Assembly (NCBI RefSeq): GCF_003236395.1
Contig: NZ_POUD01000003.1
Coordinates: forward strand, 1 to 64,000
Length of the DNA stretch: 64,000 nucleotides
From: Nonomuraea aridisoli
Lineage (GTDB): Bacteria > Actinomycetota > Actinomycetes > Streptosporangiales > Streptosporangiaceae
Direction of reading: 5' to 3'
A program made the translations under genes and the position numbers. Below the pieces are notes generated by a model that saw only the letters and a program-made list of their open reading frames with translations, was not told where the DNA came from and made no database searches. Below are positions 42,049 through 50,059 of the stretch, one piece after another. Positions within the stretch are counted from its first letter, which is position 1. Each line of letters begins with the position of its first letter.

Positions 42049-42968
42049 ACCGCGGTGCGGGCGCGGTGAGCATGAACGCGCGTCCCGGGAGGGTCGCCGA
42101 GGGGGACGGGCCACGGGGTCCTGTCGTTCCGGGCGTTTCCGCTGCTCATGGGGCACGAGGGTGTCGGTGAGGTGGTGGCACTCGGCGCGGGCGTCACCGA
42201 GGCAAGCTCGGCGACCGCGTCGGGACCCCCCTGATGCAGAAGCGCTGCGGCGCCTGCGCCTTCTGCCGTGAGGAGCACCCGAACAGCTTCGTCACCGCCG
42301 GCAACTGCGCGAACCCGACGCTGACCGGCGTCAACGTCGACGGCGCCCTGGCCGAGTACGTAGCCGCCGACGTCGGCGGGACGGTTCTGCTCCCGGACGG
42401 GATCTCCTACGAGGACGCCGCGCCCACGGTGTGCGCCGGCTACACGACGTGGGCCGGCATCCGCCGGGCCGACGCCAGGCCGGGGGCCCGGGTCGCCGTC
42501 GTCGGCCTCGGCGGGATCGGTCACTTCGCGATCCAGTTCGCGAAGGCCGTCGGCTACCACGTCATCGCGGTGAAGCACGAGCTCGCCCGCGAGCTCGGCG
42601 CCGACGACGTCGTCACCGACGGTGCGGCTCTCAAGGAGATCGGTGGCGCCGACGTGCTGTTGCACACCAGCAGCTCGCACGCCACCGCCATCGACGCTAT
42701 GACCGGCCTGCGGCCCTGGGGCAAGCTCGTGCTGATGGGCCTGGCCGAGGACGAGATGATCCTGCCGGCGCTGCCGCTGACCACGAACAGCTACCAGGTC
42801 ATCGGCTCGGCCCACAACGGCATGGAGTACCTCGCCGAAGCTCTCGACATCGTGGCGCGCGGCCAGGTCAAGCCGATGGTCGAGCTGTTCCCCCTGGAGC
42901 GCGTCAACGACGCCTACCGGAAGGCCGCCGCCGGCGAGGCGCGTTTCAAGGCCGTCGTCACACTCTGA
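42049..42968 (+). pseudogene. Zinc-type alcohol dehydrogenase, 5' truncated and frameshifted
   Basis: In one frame FPLLMGHEGVGEVVALGAGVTE gives the GHE motif of medium-chain alcohol dehydrogenases. At about 42202 the frame shifts, and the sequence continues GKLGDRVGTPLMQKRCGACAFC, then TWAGIRRADARPGARVAVVGLGGIGHFAIQFA (cofactor fold GLGGIGH) to the normal C-terminus at 42968. The first roughly 55 residues with the catalytic Cys and His are absent. The frame from 42234 is open (244 residues) but would start after the catalytic zinc ligands. Confidence 0.75.
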
Positions 42969-42988
42969 CCGGCTGGGCTGTCCGGCGC

Positions 42989-43033
42989 AGGCGCGGTGTG
43001 CCCAGGAGCGTTGCTCCCCGGCACACCGCGCCT
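42989..43033 (+). terminator. Strong hairpin after the alcohol dehydrogenase
   Basis: A perfect 14-bp stem AGGCGCGGTGTGCC/GGCACACCGCGCCT with a 17-base loop, followed by TTG, starting 21 bases after the stop codon. Confidence 0.75.
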
Positions 43034-43333
43034 TTGCATGGAGTCCATGGCGTCGCCCGAACGGTTTCGACTGTCGACGCCTGAGTCGAGGTCCCGGTGG
43101 CCGTTCGTGCCGACTTGGCAACGAGGAACGCCAGTGCCGGACGACGGCTTCAACAGCCGCGGCATCAACCGTCCAGCATGCGTTCATATTCCCCGCAGGG
43201 TGGCTCTTGCCGAGTCGGCAAGTTTTCGTGTGTCCGAGTCCGGAGGTGACGCAGACTCCCAGCCGTGAGACGCCGATCAGGGGCCGAACACATATCGGCG
43301 CCCGCCGCGGCACTGTCAGAAAGGACGCTCACG
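43034..43333. other. Upstream region of the DHA2 transporter
   Basis: No gene, RNA or repeat is recognised. It must contain the promoter for the operon beginning at 43334, but I cannot pick out boxes with confidence. Confidence 0.4.
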
Positions 43334-44794
43334 GTGAGTACTCACCCCCTTCAGAGACCCGGGCACGATCCGGGCCACGACCGCGTCATCCCGCTGGGTG
43401 AACGGCGAACGGCGAGCGGCGACGAGGCGGCGCAGCGGCTGCGCTACCCGGCGGTCATCGTGCTGTGCCTCACCCAGCTCATCCTGGTGATCGACAACAG
43501 CGTGGTGAACGTCGCGTTGCCGCAGATCCGCCACGCGCTGGGCTTCTCCGCGACCGGCCTGTCCTGGGTGGTCACCTCCTACGCCCTGGTCTTCGGCGGT
43601 CTGGTCCTGCTCAGCGGCAAGGTGGGGGCGATCATCGGGCCGCGCCGCACCCTGCTGATCGGCGTGTCCATCTTCACCGTCGCCTCGGCGCTGGGCGGTG
43701 CGGCCACGTCGCCGGCGATGCTCATCGCCGCACGCGTCCTGCAGGGCCTGGGAGCGGCGCTGGCCGCGCCGGGCGTGCTCGTGCTGCTGATGTCGATCAC
43801 CAAACCAGGTCCGCAGCGCACCCGGGCGATGAGCGTGTTCGTGCTGTCCATCGGCATCGGCGCCGGGCTCGGTCTGGTGCTCGGCGGGCTGCTGACCACG
43901 TCCCTGGGCTGGGAATGGGTGATGTTCGTCAACATCCCCGTCGGCCTGGTCGTCCTCGCCGGGGTACGCCTGCTGGTGCCGGAGGCGCCCCGCGCGCCGG
44001 CCCGTCTCGACGTCGGAGGGGCGGTCGCGTCCACGATCGGCATGACCGCGCTGGTCTACGGCCTCATCAACGCCGAGTCGCAGGGCTGGGCCAGTGCGTC
44101 GGTCCTGGTCTCGTTCGCGCTGGCGGTCGCCGGGCTGCTCGCCCTGGTCCTCATCGAACGGCGCCACCTCGCCCCGGTCGTGCCGCTGGAGTTCTTCACG
44201 AGGATGCGCAGCGCGGCCCCGCTGCTCGCCATGATGCTGATCCCCGCGGGCCAGGCCGGTTTCCTCTACTTCGCCGCGCTCTTCACCCAGAACGCCCTGG
44301 GCTTCACCCCGCTCCAGACGGGGTTGTCCGTTCTGCCCTTCAGCGCCGCGCTGCTCGTCACCAACCTGCTCACCAGCCGCCTGGTGACGCGGCACGGGGA
44401 GCGGATCGTCGGCTCCCTCGGGATGTCCGCCCTGCTCGCGGGGTTGGTGTGGATGTCGCGGATCGACGCCACCGACACTTTCGCCAGCGGCCTGCTCGGG
44501 CCGTTCCTCCTGCTCGGCCTCGGCGCGGGGCTGACGGTCGCGCCGCTGACCGCCGTCATCATGAACCAGGCGCCGCCCGCCCGTCTCGGGGCCGCCTCCA
44601 GCCTCAACCAAGCCATGCAGCAGCTCGGCGGCGCACTCGGCCTGGCCGTGATGACCACCGTCTACGGCGCCGCCGCTGCCGGAGCCGGTGAGGCGGGGGC
44701 GATCGCGACCGCCCTCACCGCCGGCGTCGTCTTCCCCCTGCTCGCGCTGACCCTCTTCGCCACATGGGCCCGGTCCACCACGACCACGCGCTGA
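43334..44794 (+). CDS. MFS transporter, DHA2 (14-helix) drug-efflux type
   Basis: A 486-residue proton-drug antiporter. The start GTG has AAGGAC about 8 bases before it. After a 35-residue hydrophilic N-terminus, helix 1 contains LVIDNSVVNVALPQI, the DHA2 hallmark (D1 motif). Motif A is GKVGAIIGPRRTLLIG, and helix 5 carries motif C (IGIGAGLGLVLGGLLTT). Fourteen hydrophobic segments can be counted. It is the first gene of a run with DUF1684 (31 bases downstream) and the truncated thioredoxin reductase. Substrate unknown. Confidence 0.9.
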   Translation: MSTHPLQRPGHDPGHDRVIPLGERRTASGDEAAQRLRYPAVIVLCLTQLILVIDNSVVNVALPQIRHALGFSATGLSWVVTSYALVFGGLVLLSGKVGAIIGPRRTLLIGVSIFTVASALGGAATSPAMLIAARVLQGLGAALAAPGVLVLLMSITKPGPQRTRAMSVFVLSIGIGAGLGLVLGGLLTTSLGWEWVMFVNIPVGLVVLAGVRLLVPEAPRAPARLDVGGAVASTIGMTALVYGLINAESQGWASASVLVSFALAVAGLLALVLIERRHLAPVVPLEFFTRMRSAAPLLAMMLIPAGQAGFLYFAALFTQNALGFTPLQTGLSVLPFSAALLVTNLLTSRLVTRHGERIVGSLGMSALLAGLVWMSRIDATDTFASGLLGPFLLLGLGAGLTVAPLTAVIMNQAPPARLGAASSLNQAMQQLGGALGLAVMTTVYGAAAAGAGEAGAIATALTAGVVFPLLALTLFATWARSTTTTR

Positions 44795-44825
44795 CCGCGA
44801 CGACACAAGAAACCGGAGAACCACG

Positions 44826-45647
44826 ATGAGCGACGCACCCGTTCCCGCCGCCCCGACCACCGGCGACGCCACCGGCCCGCAGGAGTTCACCCGCGCCTGG
44901 CAGGAGTGGAGGGCAGGCTGGGAACAGTGGCTCACCCAGCCCCTCGGCTGGCTGGCCGCCACCTCGCACGAATGGCTCGACGACACGCCCCGGACCTATC
45001 CCGGGCTGCCCGGCCTGTGGTGGCAGCACGGGGACGCCGTCCACATCGACCCCCAGGGCACCCCGATGGCCTTCGACGGCGAGACCTTCACGACCGAACG
45101 CCGTCTCGCCCTCGCCGACGCCCCCGACGACGTCCGCGTCACCGTGGGGGAGCTGGAGGTGGGCATCACCTACCGCGGCACGTACCTGATCGTGACCTAC
45201 GACCCCGGCTCGCCGGCCCGGCACGACTTCGACGGCGTGCCCGCCTACGAGCCCGACCGGCGATGGGTGATCCCGGGCCGCCTCGAACAGTTCGACACGC
45301 CGACGTCCATCACGCTCGACTCCGTGGGCTGGGGCACTCACACCCACGACACCCCCGGCCTGGTTCGCTTCGAGCACGAGGGCAGCGACCACACCCTCCA
45401 GGTGCTCAGCTCACACGGGATGTTGCTCACCGTCTTCACCGACGCCACCAGCGGCGTCACCACGTACGGGGCCGGCCGTTCCCTGGACATCCCCGCCCCG
45501 GACGCCGACGGCAACGTGACGCTCGACTTCAACCGCACCGTCAACCTGCCGTGCGCGTTCAGCGAGCACTTCCCCATCTGCCCGCTGCCGCCGTCGAGCA
45601 ACCGGCTGCCCTTCGCGATCGAGGCCGGAGAGAAGACCCCCCACTGA
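44826..45647 (+). CDS. DUF1684 protein
   Basis: A 273-residue cytoplasmic protein. It opens with [21 protein letters not shown], followed by [21 protein letters not shown]. The C-terminal signature [18 protein letters not shown] with [19 protein letters not shown] is the unmistakable DUF1684 ending (NPPCA....CPLPP..N.L...I.AGEK). Function is unknown for the family, often found near transport or redox genes. GGAGAACCACG precedes the ATG, and it follows the DHA2 transporter by 31 bases, so the two are probably one operon with the thioredoxin reductase. Confidence 0.9.
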   Translation: MSDAPVPAAPTTGDATGPQEFTRAWQEWRAGWEQWLTQPLGWLAATSHEWLDDTPRTYPGLPGLWWQHGDAVHIDPQGTPMAFDGETFTTERRLALADAPDDVRVTVGELEVGITYRGTYLIVTYDPGSPARHDFDGVPAYEPDRRWVIPGRLEQFDTPTSITLDSVGWGTHTHDTPGLVRFEHEGSDHTLQVLSSHGMLLTVFTDATSGVTTYGAGRSLDIPAPDADGNVTLDFNRTVNLPCAFSEHFPICPLPPSSNRLPFAIEAGEKTPH

Positions 45648-45735
45648 CGCGGGCACGGCACCACCTCGCCCGATCAGCCGTGCGGGTGGTGCCTCCCGCG
45701 CGACCAGCACGCATCGAGGAAAGAGGAGAGCACAC

Positions 45736-46446
45736 ATGGCGACCGATCACATCAGGGATCTGATCATCGTGGGATCAGGTCCCGCCGGTTATACCGCTGC
45801 GCTCTACGCGGGGCGGGCGCAGCTCGAACCGCTGGTGTTCGAGGGCGGCCAGTTCGGCGGCGCGCTGATGACGACCACGGAGGTCGAGAACTTCCCCGGC
45901 TTCCGCGACGGCATCCAGGGGCCGGACCTGATGCAGGAGATGCGCACGCAGGCCGAGCGTTTCGGCGCCGACCTGCGCGCCGAGGACGTCTCAGAGCTGG
46001 AGCTGGCCGGGAAGGTCAAATACGTCGTCGTGGACGGCACCCGCCACGGCGCGCGTTCGGTGATCCTGGCCATGGGCGCCGCCGCACGTCACCTCCAGGT
46101 TCCCGGTGAGCAGGAGCTTCTCGGACGCGGGATGTCGTCCTGCGCCACCTGCGACGGCTTCTTCTTCCGCGACCACGACATCGTGGTGGCCGGCGGCGGC
46201 GACTCGGCGATGGAGGAGGAGACCTTCCTGACGAAGTTCGCCAAGTCGGTCACGATCGTGCACCGCCGCGACGCGTTCAGGGCTTCCAAGATCACGATCG
46301 AGCGCGCCCGCGCGAACGAGAAGATCAAGTGGAGGCTTTTAGATCCCACGGGGCCCGGTGGTCAGTGTCGCGTCAGGGCCGAACTCAGGAAACGAAGGCT
46401 CGGGCGGCCCGCGGCCGAGGTGGTGATCTCGGCCCGTACCCCGTAG
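45736..46446 (+). pseudogene. trxB: Thioredoxin reductase, 3'-truncated
   Basis: The first 200 residues are a good thioredoxin reductase: [19 protein letters not shown] (FAD-binding), [21 protein letters not shown], the redox-active [11 protein letters not shown], and [19 protein letters not shown] (NADPH-binding). Homology stops at ANEKIKWR, about 46335. The frame then runs into the antisense of the fecE gene and stops at 46446, giving 236 instead of roughly 320 residues. The C-terminal third of the FAD domain, including the flavin-tail motif, is missing, so reductase activity is unlikely. A GAGGA ribosome site is intact. The deletion endpoint lies only 26 bases from the fecE stop. Confidence 0.8.
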
Positions 46447-47141
46447 ACGCGCTCCACCGTCTCCTCGGTGAGCACGAGTCCTGGAGGGCCCGCCGCGATG
46501 AGCCGCCCTTCGTGCAGCAGCAGGAGTCGATCGCAGTACTGGGAGGCGAGGTTGAGGTCGTGCAGGGCTGTGACGACGGTGACGGGGGTCGCGGCGAGCA
46601 GGTCCAGGAGGGAGAGCTGATGGGCGATGTCGAGGTGGTTGGTGGGCTCGTCCAGCAGCAGCTCGGAGGGTTCCTGGGCGAGAGCGCGGGCGATGTTCAC
46701 CCGCTGGCGCTCGCCGCCGGAGAGCGTGGACCAGCGGCGGTGCTCCAGACCGGCCAGGCCGCACCGGCGCAGGGCGCGGCGGGCACGCGTCAGATCCTCC
46801 TCGCCGGCGGCGGTCGCCAGGCGGCGGCGATGCGGGACGCGTCCGAGCAGCACCACGTCCAGCACGGTCAGCTCAACGTCGGTGCTCACCTCCTGAGCGA
46901 CCACCGCCAGGCGGCGGGCGACGTCGCGTCGCGGCAGGCGGCCCAGGTCGTGGCCGTCCAGCAGCACCGCGCCGCCCTGCGGCCGCAGCAGTCCGGCGAG
47001 CAGCCGCAGGAACGTGGACTTGCCCGAGCCGTTCGGGCCGAGCAGCCCCGTGAGGCCGCCGGGGGTGATGTCGACGGTGATCCCGTCGACGATCGGCCGG
47101 CCCTGAGCCGTCCAGGTGACGTCATGGGCGTGGAAGCTCAT
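46362..47141 (-). CDS. FecE-type ABC transporter ATPase
   Basis: A 259-residue ATPase for uptake of a siderophore, cobalamin or related metal chelate. Walker A is [16 protein letters not shown], the signature [15 protein letters not shown], Walker [12 protein letters not shown], and the switch His is in [15 protein letters not shown]. The start ATG overlaps the stop of the permease gene by 4 bases. It is the last gene of a four-gene operon running from 49932. A truncated thioredoxin-reductase gene reads into its 3' end from the other strand. Confidence 0.92.
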   Translation of the reverse strand: MSFHAHDVTWTAQGRPIVDGITVDITPGGLTGLLGPNGSGKSTFLRLLAGLLRPQGGAVLLDGHDLGRLPRRDVARRLAVVAQEVSTDVELTVLDVVLLGRVPHRRRLATAAGEEDLTRARRALRRCGLAGLEHRRWSTLSGGERQRVNIARALAQEPSELLLDEPTNHLDIAHQLSLLDLLAATPVTVVTALHDLNLASQYCDRLLLLHEGRLIAAGPPGLVLTEETVERVYGVRAEITTSAAGRPSLRFLSSALTRH

Positions 47142-48160
47142 GCCGGGGCCTCCTTTCTCCGCCGGATGACGAGCGCGAATGCGGGGACGCCGATCAACGC
47201 CGTCAGCACGCCGACGGGGATCTCACGGGGCGCGAACGCGGTGCGGGCGACGGTGTCGGCGGCCAGCAGGAACACGCCGCCGTACAGGGCACAGGCCGGA
47301 AGCAGGACGTGATGCCGGCCACCGGTGAGAGCGCGTACGGCATGCGGGACGATCAGCCCGACGAAGCCGATCGCGCCACTGGCCGCGACCAGCACCGCCG
47401 TGGCGAGCGCGGTGACGGTGAACAGGACGAGCTCCGTCCTGGCCGGGGTGATGCCGAGCGACGCGGCGACTTCCCGCCCGAAGGCGAACGCGTCGAGCGC
47501 GGGGGACGCCGGCCAGCAGACGAGGATGCCCGCCGTCGCGACGACGGCGCACAGAGCCACGCTCGCCCAGCTCGCCGAGGCGAGCGAACCCAGCAGCCAG
47601 AAGGTGACCCCGCGGGTGCTCTGCGCGTCCGCGGCCCAGATCACGGTGATGCTGGTCAGCGCGCTGAACAGCTGGGAGACCACGACCCCGGCCAGCACGA
47701 CGCGGATCGTGCTGCCGAACGCCCGGCCGATCATGGCCAGTACGCAGCAGAAGGCGAGCACGCCGCCGCCGAACGCGCCCGCGGACAGCGCCACGGCGCC
47801 GGCGCCGAGACCGAGGACCAGCACGGCCACGGCGCCGGTCGAGGCGCCGGAGGAGATCCCCAGCAGGTACGGGTCGGCCAGCGGGTTGCGGGTCAACGCC
47901 TGCAACACGGCGCCGCACACGGACAAGCCGCCTCCCACCAGCACGGCCAGCAGCACCCTGGGCAACCGCAGCTCCCAGACGATGCCGTCGTCCAGCGGTG
48001 ACAGCGGCGCCACGGGCAGGCCCGCATGGGCCGCGACCGTCCGGAGCACGTCGGCGGGGGACAGCCCCGCGGCCCCCACCACGGAGGCCGCCGCGATCGA
48101 CAGCACCAGGAGCAGCAGGCCCCCGGCGATCGCGAGGGCGGTGCGCTGCCGCTCCGTCAT
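47138..48160 (-). CDS. FecCD-type ABC transporter permease
   Basis: A 340-residue permease with about ten helices. Characteristic stretches are WELRLPRVLLAVLVGGGLSVCGAVLQ, TRNPLADPYLLGISSGASTGAV and FVGLIVPHAVRALTGG, all conserved in FecCD/BtuC permeases. It forms a homodimer that takes ligand from the lipoprotein encoded at 48940. The start overlaps the methyltransferase stop by 4 bases. Confidence 0.92.
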   Translation of the reverse strand: MTERQRTALAIAGGLLLLVLSIAAASVVGAAGLSPADVLRTVAAHAGLPVAPLSPLDDGIVWELRLPRVLLAVLVGGGLSVCGAVLQALTRNPLADPYLLGISSGASTGAVAVLVLGLGAGAVALSAGAFGGGVLAFCCVLAMIGRAFGSTIRVVLAGVVVSQLFSALTSITVIWAADAQSTRGVTFWLLGSLASASWASVALCAVVATAGILVCWPASPALDAFAFGREVAASLGITPARTELVLFTVTALATAVLVAASGAIGFVGLIVPHAVRALTGGRHHVLLPACALYGGVFLLAADTVARTAFAPREIPVGVLTALIGVPAFALVIRRRKEAPA

Positions 48161-48915
48161 CGCCTGGCGAAGACGACGTAGTCGTCGAGGTACTGCCAGA
48201 CGGTCCCCACCTCGGCGAAGCCCGCGGTGCGCAAGGCGGCGAGGTGGAAGGCCAGCGGGGAGAGCGGCTGAGGCGGACGGTCGGCGAAACGCCGCTCACG
48301 CTCGGCGACCCGTTCGGCGAGCTCCGGCGTCTGCGCGGCCATGGCCCACCACTCCTGCCAGGTGCGGGCGCCGGCGGCGAAGGCGGCCCTCTGCACCTGC
48401 TCGTCGTGGCGGGCCGACACCTCGGTGAGGGTGGGGTGCTCGGGCCCGAAGCGGAGGTGGTCGGCGTTGAGCAGGATCGCGCCGGGCGGGAGGATCGCGG
48501 CCAGTTCGGTGTAGACGCCGAGCAACTGCCGCGGGGACAGCCAGTGCAGCGCGGTCGAGGTCAGGACGGCGTCGAAACGCCACGTGGCGAAGTGCCTGCT
48601 CCAGCCGGGTTCGGCCAGGTCGGCGTCGATCACCGTGGCCCGCTCGCCGTACTCGCCCAGGACGGTCTCCGCGAGGCGGGTCAGCACGGGGTCGTAGTCG
48701 GTGGCGACCACCCGGGACCCGGGCAGGCGGCCCAGCACCCGGTCCGCGATCGAGCCCGGCCCGCAGGCCAGGTCCAGGACGGTCGGCTCGGCGGGGGAGT
48801 GCAGGCGGAGGACGTCCAGCATGATCTCGAAGCGGTTCTCACGGTGGGCGACGTAGGCGCTCTGCTGCTCCTCCCAGCAGGCCAGCAGGTCGCGGGGGGA
48901 CAGGACGGTGGTCAA
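48157..48915 (-). CDS. Class I SAM-dependent methyltransferase
   Basis: A 252-residue methyltransferase. The SAM-binding motif I is TVLDLACGPGSIADRVL, followed by VVATDYDPVLTRLAE (motif Post I), VIDADLAEPGW and FDAVLTSTALHWLSP (motif II region). The domain resembles trans-aconitate methyltransferase-like enzymes, but the substrate is unknown. It lies between the binding-protein and permease genes of the FecBCDE-type operon and overlaps the permease start, so its product probably modifies the imported ligand or its ligand-binding partner (inference). Confidence 0.88.
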   Translation of the reverse strand: MTTVLSPRDLLACWEEQQSAYVAHRENRFEIMLDVLRLHSPAEPTVLDLACGPGSIADRVLGRLPGSRVVATDYDPVLTRLAETVLGEYGERATVIDADLAEPGWSRHFATWRFDAVLTSTALHWLSPRQLLGVYTELAAILPPGAILLNADHLRFGPEHPTLTEVSARHDEQVQRAAFAAGARTWQEWWAMAAQTPELAERVAERERRFADRPPQPLSPLAFHLAALRTAGFAEVGTVWQYLDDYVVFARR

Positions 48916-48939
48916 AGGGGTCTCCTGTTCGGTGGTGCT

Positions 48940-49932
48940 TCAGCCGTGCAGGCGGGCCAGGCCCTGGCCGACCTGCTCGACCGCGGTGACGCTGCGGATG
49001 GACGGGTCCACGGAGGAGCCGGGGACGACGATGAAGCGGTCGTTCTTGACGGCCGTGAGCTCCGAGGCGACGGGGTCCTCGCGCAGGAAGCGCTTCTTGG
49101 CCTCGGCGCTGTCGCCGTCGCCGCCGCGGGTGAGGTCGGCCAGCACGATCACGTCGGGGTCGCGGGCGGCGATCTCCTCCCAGTTGCCCTCCGTCCACTG
49201 CTGCTCGACGTCGGCGAAGGCGTTGCGGGAGCCCAGCAGCTTCGTGATGGTGCCGGGCAGGCCGGTGTCACCGGCGATGGCGGGGACCTTGGTGCCGGAG
49301 TAGTACCACATGACGTCGGCGTCGAGATCTCGCGGCGCCGAGCGCTCGGCCGCCTCCAGCCGCCGGCGCAGGTCGGCGACCACCGCCTGGCCCCGCTCGC
49401 GCACTCCGAAGACCGTGGCGATGTCGCCGATCTCCTTGAAGATCGCCTCGAACTCGGCCGTGGCGGGGATGAGCGCGCGGTCCTCGCAGTCGTTGGACGA
49501 CAGGTACGCGGGCACGCCCAGCTTGGCGAGGTCCTCCCGCGATCCGGCGGCCTCGGGGGCGAAGGCCGAGGCGCGCATGGAGTAGACGAAGTCGGGCTTC
49601 TCGGCCAGCAGCGCCTCGCGGCCCGGGTACTGCCGCGCGAGCACGGGCACCCGGGTGTAGGGCTCCTTCAGTTCGGGCAGCACCGGGTCGGTCTGGTAGG
49701 CGGTGCCGGCCATGCGGTCCGCCAGCCCCAGGGTCAGCATGATCTCCGCCGCGTTCTGCTCCATCGCGACCGCTCGCCGGGGCACGGCCGGGATCTCCAG
49801 CGTGACCCCGCAACTCGTCACCCGCGTCCCAGCGGGCGCGGAGGCGGTGGTCGCCGCCGTACCGCTGCCGCAAGCGGCGACCAGGGTCAGCAGGGCGACC
49901 GCCATCCCCGACCGAATGGCAATGGTTTTCAT
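48940..49932 (-). CDS. ABC transporter substrate-binding lipoprotein (FecB/BtuF-like)
   Basis: A 330-residue lipoprotein. The signal ends LTLVAACG, a lipobox with the acylated Cys about residue 21. The mature part is a two-lobed helical-backbone binding protein: RAVAMEQNAAEIMLTLGLADRM, AGTAYQTDPVLPELKEPY, YPGREALLAEKPDFVYSM and FADVEQQWTEGNWEEIAARDPDVIV. It resembles the group labelled putative F420-0 transporter binding proteins as well as iron-siderophore binders, so ligand assignment is open. It is the first gene of the operon and is divergent from the second PP2C phosphatase. A weak iron-box-like sequence overlaps its start region. Confidence 0.88.
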   Translation of the reverse strand: MKTIAIRSGMAVALLTLVAACGSGTAATTASAPAGTRVTSCGVTLEIPAVPRRAVAMEQNAAEIMLTLGLADRMAGTAYQTDPVLPELKEPYTRVPVLARQYPGREALLAEKPDFVYSMRASAFAPEAAGSREDLAKLGVPAYLSSNDCEDRALIPATAEFEAIFKEIGDIATVFGVRERGQAVVADLRRRLEAAERSAPRDLDADVMWYYSGTKVPAIAGDTGLPGTITKLLGSRNAFADVEQQWTEGNWEEIAARDPDVIVLADLTRGGDGDSAEAKKRFLREDPVASELTAVKNDRFIVVPGSSVDPSIRSVTAVEQVGQGLARLHG

Positions 49933-49938
49933 GTTCGC

Positions 49939-49957
49939 TGACCTTAGCATTACCCGG
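49939..49957. promoter_or_regulatory. Weak iron-box-like sequence
   Basis: TGACCTTAGCATTACCCGG lies 7 bases upstream of the lipoprotein start. It matches the DtxR/IdeR consensus (TTAGGTTAGSCTAACCTAA) at about 11 of 19 positions, low but placed where a repressor site would be expected. Confidence 0.3.
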
Positions 49958-50059
49958 GGACGCGCCGGCCGGGCGGCCCCTTCGCTGATGCGGCCGCGAT
50001 CGGTTCCCGGCCGCTGGTTGGGGGCAGGAGGACGGTCACGACCTTCGGGGGAAGTCGCC

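Noticed and set aside
42234-42968. Alcohol dehydrogenase as an intact 244-residue gene starting at ATG 42234.
   Set aside because: The GHEGVGEVV motif and catalytic region are present upstream in another frame, so the short frame is the downstream part of a broken gene.
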